Shown in pieces: positions 34,238-41,116 of a stretch of 64,000 nucleotides of DNA (position 1 is its first letter; each line of letters begins with the position of its first letter). Both the position numbers and the translations under genes were made by a program. Under the pieces are notes generated by a model. It searched no databases and was not told where the DNA came from. It worked only from the letters and a program-made list of their open reading frames with translations. The DNA is from Methylocella tundrae (GTDB lineage Bacteria > Pseudomonadota > Alphaproteobacteria > Rhizobiales > Beijerinckiaceae): the NCBI RefSeq assembly GCF_901905185.1, contig NZ_CABFMQ020000098.1:124001-188000 (forward strand), in the 5' to 3' direction.

Positions 34238-35556
34238 GCGAGCGTCAGACGTGAGATCGCCTCGTCGACGCTCAGCGACTCGCGCGCCCCGGTCGCCCGC
34301 GTCTTCACCTCGACTTTCCCTTCGGCCAGGCCTTTGGGGCCGACGATGAGCTGATATGGCAGGCCGATGAGATCGAGCTTGGCGAATTTCGCGCCCGGCC
34401 TCTCGTCGCTGTCGTCATAGAGCACGTCGACGCCCGCCGTTTCGAGGGCCTCGTAAATTTTTGCGCAGGCGGCGTCGACGGCGTCGTCGCCGGCTTTCAG
34501 ATTGGCGAGCCCGACCTTGAACGGCGCGACGGACGCCGGCCAGATGATGCCGGCTTCGTCATGGTTGGCCTCGATCAGCGCCCCGACGAGACGCGACACG
34601 CCGACCCCATAAGAGCCGCCCTGGAACGGACGCTCGACGCCGTCGGGCCCCGTGATCATGGCGTGCATCGGCTTTGAGTATTTGTCGCCGAAGAAAAACA
34701 CCTGTCCGACCTCGATGCCGCGGGTGTGGATGCGCCTGCCTTCCGGCGTCTCGCGCTCGAAACGGGCCTCGTCATGGACGTCCTCGGTCGCGGCATAGAG
34801 GCTCGTCCACTGCTTTACGATGGGCGACAAATCGCCGTCGTAATCAACGGTCTCATCGGGAACGGGCAATTCCAAGACGCCAGCGTCACAAAATACAGCC
34901 GATTCTCCGGTTTCGGCGAGAATGATGAATTCATGACTCTGATCGCCGCCGATCGGCCCGGTTTCCGCGCGCATTGGAATGACGCGCAAACCCATGCGCG
35001 CGAAGATGCGCAGATATGAGACGAACATACGGTGATACGCGAGCCGCGCCGACGCCTCGTCGACATCGAAGGAGTAAGCGTCCTTCATCAAGAATTCGCG
35101 ACCCCGCATGACGCCGAACCGCGGCCTTTGCTCGTCGCGGAACTTCCATTGGATATGATAGAGGATTTTCGGCAATTCGCGATAGGAGCGCACATAAGCG
35201 CGAAAAATCGCCGTGATCATGTCCTCATTGGTCGGCCCGTAGAGCAGCTCGCGCTCGTGCCGGTCCTTGATCCGCAGCATTTCCGGCCCATAGGCCTCAT
35301 AGCGGCCGGTCTCCCGCCAAAGGTCCGCAAGCTGCAACGTCGGCATCAACAGCTCGATCGCCCCGGCGCGATTCATTTCCTCGCGCACGATCTCAGTGAC
35401 CTTCTGCAAAACGCGAAGGCCGAGCGGCAGCCAGGTATAGATGCCGGCGGCTTCCTGCCGGATCATGCCGGCGCGAAGCATCAAACGATGCGAGACGATT
35501 TCAGCTTCTTTGGGCGTTTCGCGCAGAATCGGCAGAAAATAACGGGAAAGGCGCAT
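34234..35556 (-). CDS. proS: Prolyl-tRNA synthetase, short form
   Basis: A class II aminoacyl-tRNA synthetase that charges tRNA-Pro. Motif 1 region is RAGMIRQEAAGIYTWLPLGLRVLQKV, motif 2 is FRDEQRPRFGVMRGREFLMKDAYSF, and motif 3 is GSYGVGVSRLVGALIEA. The anticodon-binding domain is at the C-terminus. At 440 residues it lacks the editing insertion of about 180 residues found in E. coli ProS between motifs 2 and 3, as is normal for Alphaproteobacteria. It heads the proS-lolC-lolD operon. Confidence 0.95.
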   Translation of the reverse strand: MRLSRYFLPILRETPKEAEIVSHRLMLRAGMIRQEAAGIYTWLPLGLRVLQKVTEIVREEMNRAGAIELLMPTLQLADLWRETGRYEAYGPEMLRIKDRHERELLYGPTNEDMITAIFRAYVRSYRELPKILYHIQWKFRDEQRPRFGVMRGREFLMKDAYSFDVDEASARLAYHRMFVSYLRIFARMGLRVIPMRAETGPIGGDQSHEFIILAETGESAVFCDAGVLELPVPDETVDYDGDLSPIVKQWTSLYAATEDVHDEARFERETPEGRRIHTRGIEVGQVFFFGDKYSKPMHAMITGPDGVERPFQGGSYGVGVSRLVGALIEANHDEAGIIWPASVAPFKVGLANLKAGDDAVDAACAKIYEALETAGVDVLYDDSDERPGAKFAKLDLIGLPYQLIVGPKGLAEGKVEVKTRATGARESLSVDEAISRLTLA

Positions 35557-35864
35557 GGATCAGGGACACGTGTCTTGAGAGCGGGCAAAATGGAAAACGA
35601 GGTTTAGGACGCGCGCCGCCGAAAGGCAAAGGCGCAAACGCAAGCGCGGCGGCCAAATCGCCTCCGCGCCCGTTCGTCCGGCTCTCATCAACAAGGAAGA
35701 CTTGATGTCGCCCGAAAACCGGTTTCCGCCTTTCGGCGGCATGCCCTACCGTCAGTCCGACTTTTGCTTGAGATTTCCTATCACTTTAATGGGAAGATCG
35801 GCATTCACTTTTTGCAAACGGCGCTTACGCTCGAGGGGCTTATCGCCGTGAACAGAGGCCGCCC
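35557..35864. other. Intergenic region with repeat copy 2
   Basis: About 310 bp upstream of proS. It includes at 35700-35750 a block GCCCGAAAACCGGTTTCCGC followed by CTTTCGGCGGCATGCCC, which matches the dispersed palindromic element family of copy 1 (reverse orientation, diverged). The rest shows no gene. Confidence 0.5.
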
Positions 35865-35903
35865 ATGCGCGCGTTGATCGTCGTCGCCCATCCGCTAGTC
35901 TAG
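35865..35903 (+). pseudogene. Start remnant of a flavodoxin-like gene
   Basis: ATG followed by codons for MRALIVVAHPLV and then TAG. The sequence MxALIVxAHP is the N-terminus of NAD(P)H quinone reductase / flavodoxin-fold proteins (KefF/MdaB type). The frame stops after 12 codons, and the rest of such a gene is missing because nrsF occupies the following DNA. It is probably the left end of a deleted gene. The short length leaves room for chance. Confidence 0.4.
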
Positions 35904-35907
35904 CCCG

Positions 35908-36543
35908 CTACCAGCGCAGCAGGCGTGCGCCCAGCACGGCGCCGAGGCCTGTGAGCAGCGCGATCGCCAATGGATACCAGACCGCTACGAAAAGAGGCGA
36001 ATCGTCCGGGCAATGCGTCGCGTAGAGGGCGGCGCCGATCGCGCCGGCGAAAAGCCCCGCTCCGGCGCCGGCGAGAGCCGGACGCTCCGGCGCCCCATTA
36101 CGCAGCGCGAACAATGTCGCAATGAGCGGCGCAAAGCCAAGAAAGGGAATGCTTTTCAGGCAAACCATCGAATTGGAGCCGACCAGCCTCGGACCCCATT
36201 GCGCGGCCGGAACGACGGCCAGTTCGACGCCGACGCCGATCGCAAGCAACGCCGGCGGGACAACGGCCAGCATCAAAGCGCCGTGGACGGCGGCGCCCGG
36301 CCGGAACAGGCGCAAGACCAGCAGCCCGGAGAAGGCGACCAGCAAGTCGCAGACGATCAGCTTGAACAAAAATCGCGGCTCGGCGAGCAGCGCCAGAAAA
36401 TGAGGCCTTGGGCCCAGAACCGCGAGAAACAGGCACACGGCGATCACGACGGCGGGGATCAAAGCAAGCGTCAACGCGCGACGAGGCGCCGGCGGCGTGA
36501 CCTGATCTTCGGAAAGCGCGTTGAGGAGTTCGCTCGTCTTCAT
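35908..36543 (-). CDS. nrsF: NrsF family anti-sigma factor (DUF1109)
   Basis: An inner-membrane protein of 211 residues with about six hydrophobic segments and a short cytoplasmic N-terminus (MKTSELLNALSEDQVTPP). Family members such as Caulobacter NrsF hold the ECF factor SigF at the membrane until a redox or metal signal acts on conserved cysteines. Cys residues are present at the expected membrane-edge sites (for example SNSMVCLKSIPFL and YATHCPDDSP). The start overlaps the sigma factor stop by 4 bp, so the two are translationally coupled. It is the last gene of the minus-strand unit. Confidence 0.85.
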   Translation of the reverse strand: MKTSELLNALSEDQVTPPAPRRALTLALIPAVVIAVCLFLAVLGPRPHFLALLAEPRFLFKLIVCDLLVAFSGLLVLRLFRPGAAVHGALMLAVVPPALLAIGVGVELAVVPAAQWGPRLVGSNSMVCLKSIPFLGFAPLIATLFALRNGAPERPALAGAGAGLFAGAIGAALYATHCPDDSPLFVAVWYPLAIALLTGLGAVLGARLLRW

Positions 36544-37097
36544 GACTCAACTCTTCGAAATTTCGCAGCCAGCGCCGCCAGTCCGCGATGCAGGGCGACG
36601 CGAACGGCGCCGTTGCTCATCGACAGAAGGGTGGCCGTTTCGTCGATCGAGGCGCCTTCGACCGCGATGCAGCGCACGACATTGCGTTGTCCGGGCGGCA
36701 GGCCGTCGAGGTGGCGGCTGACGTCCGAGACGATAGACTCAGAATCATCACTGCCGCCCGGCAGGACCTCCGCGAAATCGTCGATCGAAAGCTCGATCCG
36801 GCGGCCGCGCCGGCGCAGGGCGTCGATCAGCTTGTGGCGCGCGATGGCGAAAAGCCAGGGGCTGAGCGGCGCGTCCTGATCCCAGGTCTGCCGTTTGAGG
36901 TGCACCGCGAGCAGCGTCTCCTGCAAGACATCCTCGGCATCCGCTATCGCCGCACCGGCGCGCACGACGCCCTTTCGCGCGAAGGCTCGCAACGCCGGAG
37001 TCAATTCAAGCAACAGCCGCCGGTACGCCGCCGCGTCGCCCGCGTTGCTCGCGCGCATCAGTCCGGCCCATTCTTTTTCGCGGTCCTCAACGCGCAC
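36540..37097 (-). CDS. sigF: ECF sigma factor, SigF-like
   Basis: An extracytoplasmic-function sigma factor of about 185 residues. Region 2 includes DAEDVLQETLLAVHLKRQTWDQDAPLSPWLFAIARHKLIDALRRR, with the -10 recognition helix, and region 4 has LPPGQRNVVRCIAVEGASIDETATLLSMSNGAVRVALHRGLAALA, with the -35 recognition helix. The frame opens at an ATG at 37115, but the GTAAC-N17-CGAA promoter ends 3 bp before that ATG, so the transcript would start inside it. The in-frame GTG at 37097 is preceded by GGAG at 5 bp and is the better start. Partner is the anti-sigma NrsF; the divergent bufferin operon shares its promoter pattern. Confidence 0.85.
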   Translation of the reverse strand: MRVEDREKEWAGLMRASNAGDAAAYRRLLLELTPALRAFARKGVVRAGAAIADAEDVLQETLLAVHLKRQTWDQDAPLSPWLFAIARHKLIDALRRRGRRIELSIDDFAEVLPGGSDDSESIVSDVSRHLDGLPPGQRNVVRCIAVEGASIDETATLLSMSNGAVRVALHRGLAALAAKFRRVES

Positions 37098-37118
37098 GCG
37101 CGCTCCATCTTTCATACA

Positions 37119-37144
37119 TTCGGCGTCCAGGGCCCCTGCGTTAC
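37119..37144 (-). promoter_or_regulatory. SigF-type promoter of sigF-nrsF
   Basis: On the minus strand, GTAAC (37144-37140), a 17-bp spacer and CGAA (37122-37119). The same pattern with the same spacing is found facing the other way in front of bufA1. It indicates autoregulation by the ECF factor and implies a very short 5-prime leader. Confidence 0.7.
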
Positions 37145-37201
37145 GCTGTAGCGCGGCTTCACGGTCACTTTTTTGTCAACCGGGAAAGCGCAAAAGCAGC
37201 C

Positions 37202-37227
37202 GTAACGCTGGCCGTCCAGCCACCGTA
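37202..37227 (+). promoter_or_regulatory. SigF-type promoter of the bufferin operon
   Basis: GTAAC (37202-37206), 17-bp spacer, CGTA (37224-37227), 61 bp before the bufA1 start. The -35 box, the following G and the spacer length match the sigF promoter on the opposite strand; the -10 differs by one base. Confidence 0.68.
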
Positions 37228-37288
37228 ATAGACAACGCCGGGCTGAAGCAGCCTGCGCCTATCCTACCTTTCGATAAAGGAAACATTC

Positions 37289-37585
37289 ATGACCGCCAAG
37301 GACAAGATGGCCTCCGCCTCCCTCGCCGGCGCTTTTGCGACGGCTCTGACCCTGCTCGCTTCGCAAGCCTCCGCCGGCCCCGCCCCCGCGCAGCCAGGCA
37401 AGGACAAATGCTACGGCGTTGCCCTCAAGGGTCAAAACGATTGCGCCGCGGGCGCGGGCACGACCTGCGCCGGCACCTCGAAGGTCGATTACGACGGCGC
37501 CCATTGGAAATATGTCGCCAAGGGCACATGCGACACCATCACGACCCCGCATGGCATGGGATCCATGACCCCCTCCAAGTCCTGA
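37289..37585 (+). CDS. bufA1: Bufferin-type RiPP precursor (DUF2282, BufA1)
   Basis: A 98-residue exported precursor. Residues 1-30 form a signal peptide (LAGAFATALTLLASQASA). The mature part holds four conserved cysteines in KCYGVALKGQNDCAAGAGTTCAGTS and KGTCDTITT, the family pattern. In characterised bufferins the neighbouring DUF692 enzyme converts cysteines to thiooxazoles and the product binds copper in the periplasm. A GATAAAGGA ribosome binding site precedes the ATG. Modification and copper binding in this organism are inferred from homology and operon context. Confidence 0.9.
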   Translation: MTAKDKMASASLAGAFATALTLLASQASAGPAPAQPGKDKCYGVALKGQNDCAAGAGTTCAGTSKVDYDGAHWKYVAKGTCDTITTPHGMGSMTPSKS

Positions 37586-37653
37586 AGATCGGCATCGAGG
37601 CGCGCGGGATCATCCTCGCGCCTCCCTTTTCATCGACGCCGCAAGGGTTTGCC

Positions 37654-38529
37654 ATGTCCTTTTTTTCGGCCTCACGCCTTCCCGCCACCGCCGGCGCTGG
37701 TTTCAAGCCAGAGCATTTCGCGGCAATCACGGCGGAGCGTCAGCCCATCGGCTTCTTTGAAGTCCATGCGGAAAATTATATGGGCGACGGCGGCGTTCCA
37801 CACGCGCAGCTGCGTTTCCTGCGCGACCATTACGCCCTTTCGCTGCACGGCGTCGGCCTCTCGATCGGATCGACGGAACCGCTCGACCGCGAACATCTTC
37901 GCCGCCTGAGACTGCTTTGCGATCGCTACGAGCCCGAGAGCTTCTCCGAGCATCTTGCATGGTCCTCGCACGGCGGCGCTTTTTTCAACGATCTTCTGCC
38001 GCTGCCCTATACGGAGGCCACGCTCGCCGCCGTCATCACCCACGTGGATGAAACGCAAGATGCGCTCGGACGGCAGATTCTTATCGAAAATCCGGCGACC
38101 TATGTGCGTTTCGCGGAAAGCACGATCCCCGAGACGACATTTCTCACCGAACTCGCTCGCGCGACCGGCTGTGGGCTGTTGCTCGACCTCAACAACGTCT
38201 TCGTCAGCGCACACAATCATGGCTCCGGCGCCAACGCCTATCTCAACCATTTCCCTTTGCATCTCGTCCGCGAAATCCACCTCGCCGGATTCTTTGAGAC
38301 TGCTGACAACGCATCCGCGCCGCTTCTCATCGACTCGCATGGATCGCCTGTCGCCGACAAGGTGCGCATGTTGTTTGATATGACAATCGAACGGGCCGGC
38401 CCGCTGCCAACTTTGATTGAGTGGGACAATGACGTACCGCCTTTCGAAATTCTTCTCGGCCAAGCCGTGATCGCGCAACAGCGGCTGGATGCGTTCTCGC
38501 GTAATGTCAAAACACGCCCGGCGGCCTGA
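37654..38529 (+). CDS. bufB1: DUF692 multinuclear iron oxidase (BufB, MNIO)
   Basis: A 291-residue cytoplasmic TIM-barrel enzyme of the MNIO family, which uses two or three iron ions to modify cysteines of peptide precursors. Conserved ligand segments are visible: FFEVHAENYMGDGG, LSLHGVGLSIGS, SFSEHLAWSSHGG, ILIENPATYVRF (Glu), LLLDLNNVFVSAHNHG (Asp/Asn/His), REIHLAGFFE and IDSHGSPV, with LIEWDNDVPPFE near the end. The ATG at 37654 follows AAGGG; an upstream open frame to 36895 is spurious. The TGA is 2 bp before bufC. Confidence 0.93.
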   Translation: MSFFSASRLPATAGAGFKPEHFAAITAERQPIGFFEVHAENYMGDGGVPHAQLRFLRDHYALSLHGVGLSIGSTEPLDREHLRRLRLLCDRYEPESFSEHLAWSSHGGAFFNDLLPLPYTEATLAAVITHVDETQDALGRQILIENPATYVRFAESTIPETTFLTELARATGCGLLLDLNNVFVSAHNHGSGANAYLNHFPLHLVREIHLAGFFETADNASAPLLIDSHGSPVADKVRMLFDMTIERAGPLPTLIEWDNDVPPFEILLGQAVIAQQRLDAFSRNVKTRPAA

Positions 38530-38531
38530 CC

Positions 38532-39308
38532 ATGACGATGGTAGACATCATACAACAATTCCAAACGGATTTCGCCGCCGCGTTGCGCGATCCTTCGGTG
38601 GCGCCTCCGGCCGGGATCGTCTCAGACGTCGCGCCAGCGCCGGCCAAGCGCTTCGCGGTCTACCGCAACAATGTCATGGTCGGCCTCATCAGCGCGCTCG
38701 AGGCGCGCTTTCCGGCGACGCGGCGCATCGTCGGCGAAGAGTTCTTCAAGGCGAGCGCCCGCGTCTTCGCAGGGGCGCATCCACCACATTCGCCCCTGAT
38801 GACGACCTACGGCGATGAATTTCCCGATTTCCTCGCGGCGTTCGAACCAGCCGCCAAGGTCCCGTATCTCGCCGACGTCACGCGCATCGAGGCGGCGCGG
38901 ACGCGCGCCTATCACGCAGCCGACGTCCGCCCGCTTGCGGCGTCAGACCTCGCGGGCGTCTCCGCTGCAGCCATAGGCGAACTGCGTTTCGCGCTGCACC
39001 CTTCCCTGGAGATCGTCCGCTCCGTTTTTCCTGTGGTGACGATCTGGGCGATGAACGCGGGCGAAATGGTTTTGGCGCCGGTTGCGCATTGGCGCGGCGA
39101 AGATGCGCTCATCCTGCGTCCCGCCTTCGAAGTCGAGGTGCGGCGCTTGCCGCCCGGGGCGGCGGCGTTTCTTCAAAGCCTCAAATCCGGCGAGCCCCTG
39201 GGCGAGGCCGCGGCGGTCGCGCGGCAAGATAGTCGCAGTTTCGATCTGGCGATTAACCTCGCCTCGCTCGTCAGCGCCGGCCTCGCCATTCGGACAATCA
39301 TTTCATAA
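38532..39308 (+). CDS. bufC1: DUF2063 partner protein (BufC)
   Basis: A 258-residue cytoplasmic protein with an N-terminal DUF2063 (putative DNA-binding-like) domain: QTDFAAALRDPS, then RFAVYRNNVMVGLISALEARFPATRRIVGEEFFKASARVFAGAHPPHSPLM and YGDEFPDFLAAFEPA, as in MNIO partner proteins. It probably recognises the precursor leader and delivers it to the DUF692 enzyme. It starts 2 bp after bufB, so the two are likely co-translated. The C-terminal half is more variable, as in the family. Confidence 0.9.
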   Translation: MTMVDIIQQFQTDFAAALRDPSVAPPAGIVSDVAPAPAKRFAVYRNNVMVGLISALEARFPATRRIVGEEFFKASARVFAGAHPPHSPLMTTYGDEFPDFLAAFEPAAKVPYLADVTRIEAARTRAYHAADVRPLAASDLAGVSAAAIGELRFALHPSLEIVRSVFPVVTIWAMNAGEMVLAPVAHWRGEDALILRPAFEVEVRRLPPGAAAFLQSLKSGEPLGEAAAVARQDSRSFDLAINLASLVSAGLAIRTIIS

Positions 39309-39323
39309 AGAAGGAACGAGCTG

Positions 39324-39806
39324 ATGGACATTTCGCAAAGCTATGGCGCGCCGAACACGGTTCGTCCGATCCGCGCCGCGATCGACAGTTTCGATCGCAT
39401 TCCACAATCTTTTGTGTCCCTTTGCGCGCGGATCTTTCCCGCCGCCGTCTTTTGGATGTCGGGCCAGACGAAAGTCGACGGATGGCGTCTGAGCGACAGC
39501 GCGATTGATCTCTTTCGCGACGAATACCGGCTTCCGCTGATCGATCCTTCGATAGCGGCGCATATTGCCGCCTTCGCCGAACATTTCTTTCCGGTTCTGC
39601 TGGTCCTTGGCCTCGCCAGCCGGTTTGCCGCATTGGCTCTACTCGGCATGACCGCAGTCATTGAAATCTTCGTCTATCCCGACGCCTGGCCGACGCATGG
39701 CGTCTGGGCGACCTGCTTTCTCGTGGTCATCGCGCGGGGCCCCGGCGCGCTTTCGCTGGACCATCTGATCGCGCGGCGCTTCGGCTTTTCTGGAAACAAG
39801 CCATAA
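39324..39806 (+). CDS. DoxX family membrane protein
   Basis: A 160-residue inner-membrane protein with four hydrophobic segments and the DoxX pattern ARIFPAAVFWMSGQTKVDGW near residue 37, plus AEHFFPVLLVLGLASRFAALALLGMTAVIEIFVYPDAWPTHGVW. DoxX proteins regularly end bufferin operons and may help in export or redox handling of the product; the exact job is not established. It starts 15 bp after bufC behind AAGAAGGA, so it belongs to the operon. Confidence 0.88.
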   Translation: MDISQSYGAPNTVRPIRAAIDSFDRIPQSFVSLCARIFPAAVFWMSGQTKVDGWRLSDSAIDLFRDEYRLPLIDPSIAAHIAAFAEHFFPVLLVLGLASRFAALALLGMTAVIEIFVYPDAWPTHGVWATCFLVVIARGPGALSLDHLIARRFGFSGNKP

Positions 39807-39901
39807 AGCCGGGCTTTTCGTTCCCAGCCCAAGCCACGCGGAACTTTTTGGCAGGTTGCGCATTGTGGCTTGTAGCGACGCTTCAGGCAGGAGAAAAAGG
39901 A

Positions 39902-40156
39902 ATGACGCGTAGTCTCTTGACACTCACCCTCTTTTCGGGGCTTGCCCTCGGGGCCACCACGCTTTACGCGCAAACGCCTTTCCCGATGAGCGCGTCGCCG
40001 TCGCAGTATTCAGCGCCCGCGATCGGCGTCGAGCCGACAGCGCCGCTGCGAGAAGGCCGCAGCGCGTTCGTCGCTCAGCGTCCAGGCGAAATCTCCGGCG
40101 CATTCGACGATTTTGCGCGCCCGATTGATTACAAGGGCTATTCGTCCGATCAATAA
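39902..40156 (+). CDS. Small secreted protein of unknown function
   Basis: 84 residues starting at the ATG preceded by GGAGAAAAAGGA. Residues 1-23 form a signal peptide (LLTLTLFSGLALGATTLYAQ). The mature part is short, has no Cys, and contains SGAFDDFARPIDYKGYSSDQ. I do not recognise the family. It is 95 bp after doxX on the same strand, with no terminator visible between them, so it may be part of the SigF-driven transcript. The 3-prime neighbour nadC is convergent 10 bp away. Confidence 0.65.
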   Translation: MTRSLLTLTLFSGLALGATTLYAQTPFPMSASPSQYSAPAIGVEPTAPLREGRSAFVAQRPGEISGAFDDFARPIDYKGYSSDQ

Positions 40157-40166
40157 GCGCGGCGGC

Positions 40167-41030
40167 TCAGGGCTCGAAATCGAGCCCAATGTCGAGGATA
40201 GGCGCGCTGTGCGTCAGCCAGCCGATTGAAATCAGGTCGACGCCTGAGGCGGCGACAGCTGGCGCTGTCGACGGGGTGATGCGGCCTGACGCTTCCGTCA
40301 GCGCGCGGCCATCGACTAGCGCGACAGCCTTTGTCAACGTTTCGGGGCTCATGTTGTCGAGCAACACCGCGTCGACGCCTTCATCAAGCGCCTCGACAAG
40401 CTGCTCCAACGTATCGACCTCAAGCTCTATCTTCACGAGATGGCCGGCGCCTGCGCGCGCGCGCCGCAACGCTTCCCTGACGCCGCCGGCGATCGCCACA
40501 TGATTGTCCTTGATCAGGACGGCGTCATCGAGGCCAAAGCGATGATTGCCGCCGCCGCCGGCGCGCACCGCATATTTTTCGAGCGCCCGCAAGCCCGGTG
40601 TGGTTTTTCGGGTGCAGACAATCTTGGCGCCGTAACCGCGCACCGCCGCGACCACCGCCGCCGTAGCGGTGGCGACGCCGCTTAGATGACAAAGATAATT
40701 CAAAGCGGTGCGCTCGGCTGTGAGAATGCCCCGCGCTGGTCCTGTGACGACCGCGATGCGATCCCCCGCGCCCACCGCCGCGCCATCCTGACGCTCAACG
40801 CGGACAAAAATCCGCGCGTCGATCAGTTCGAAAGCAAGCCGCGCAAGGTCGAGCCCGGCGACGACGCCGGGCTGGCGCGCGACCAACACGGTCCGGGCAT
40901 TCAGCCCCGCGGGGACGATGGCGTCCGAGGTGATGTCCCCTGCCCGGCCGAGATCTTCGAGAAGCGCGGCGCGAACGAGTGGTTCGATGGCAATCTTTGG
41001 CAGCGGCGCAAGAGTTGACGCAAGGCTCAT
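40167..41030 (-). CDS. nadC: Nicotinate-nucleotide pyrophosphorylase NadC
   Basis: NadC converts quinolinate and PRPP to nicotinate mononucleotide in NAD synthesis. Diagnostic segments are LLEDLGRAGDITSDAIVP, LTAERTALNYLCHLSGVAT, IVCTRKTTPGLRALEKYAVRAGGGGNHRFGLDDAVLIKDNH (PRPP and quinolinate contacts), ELEVDTLEQLVEAL and LTEASGRITP. The ATG at 41030 is preferred; a TTG four codons earlier is possible. It is the third gene of the nadABC operon, 86 bp after nadB. Confidence 0.94.
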   Translation of the reverse strand: MSLASTLAPLPKIAIEPLVRAALLEDLGRAGDITSDAIVPAGLNARTVLVARQPGVVAGLDLARLAFELIDARIFVRVERQDGAAVGAGDRIAVVTGPARGILTAERTALNYLCHLSGVATATAAVVAAVRGYGAKIVCTRKTTPGLRALEKYAVRAGGGGNHRFGLDDAVLIKDNHVAIAGGVREALRRARAGAGHLVKIELEVDTLEQLVEALDEGVDAVLLDNMSPETLTKAVALVDGRALTEASGRITPSTAPAVAASGVDLISIGWLTHSAPILDIGLDFEP

Positions 41031-41116
41031 CGCAAGTCTCAACCACGTTGAATCGGGCGTTTGTCAAAGAACCGGATAGGCGCTACGCCAACGGTATTTG
41101 CCTCGCCTGGAAATGC

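Noticed and set aside
36895..37653. N-terminal extension of the DUF692 frame
   Set aside because: Runs through the sigma factor complement and bufA1 in the wrong frame; DUF692 proteins start at 37654.
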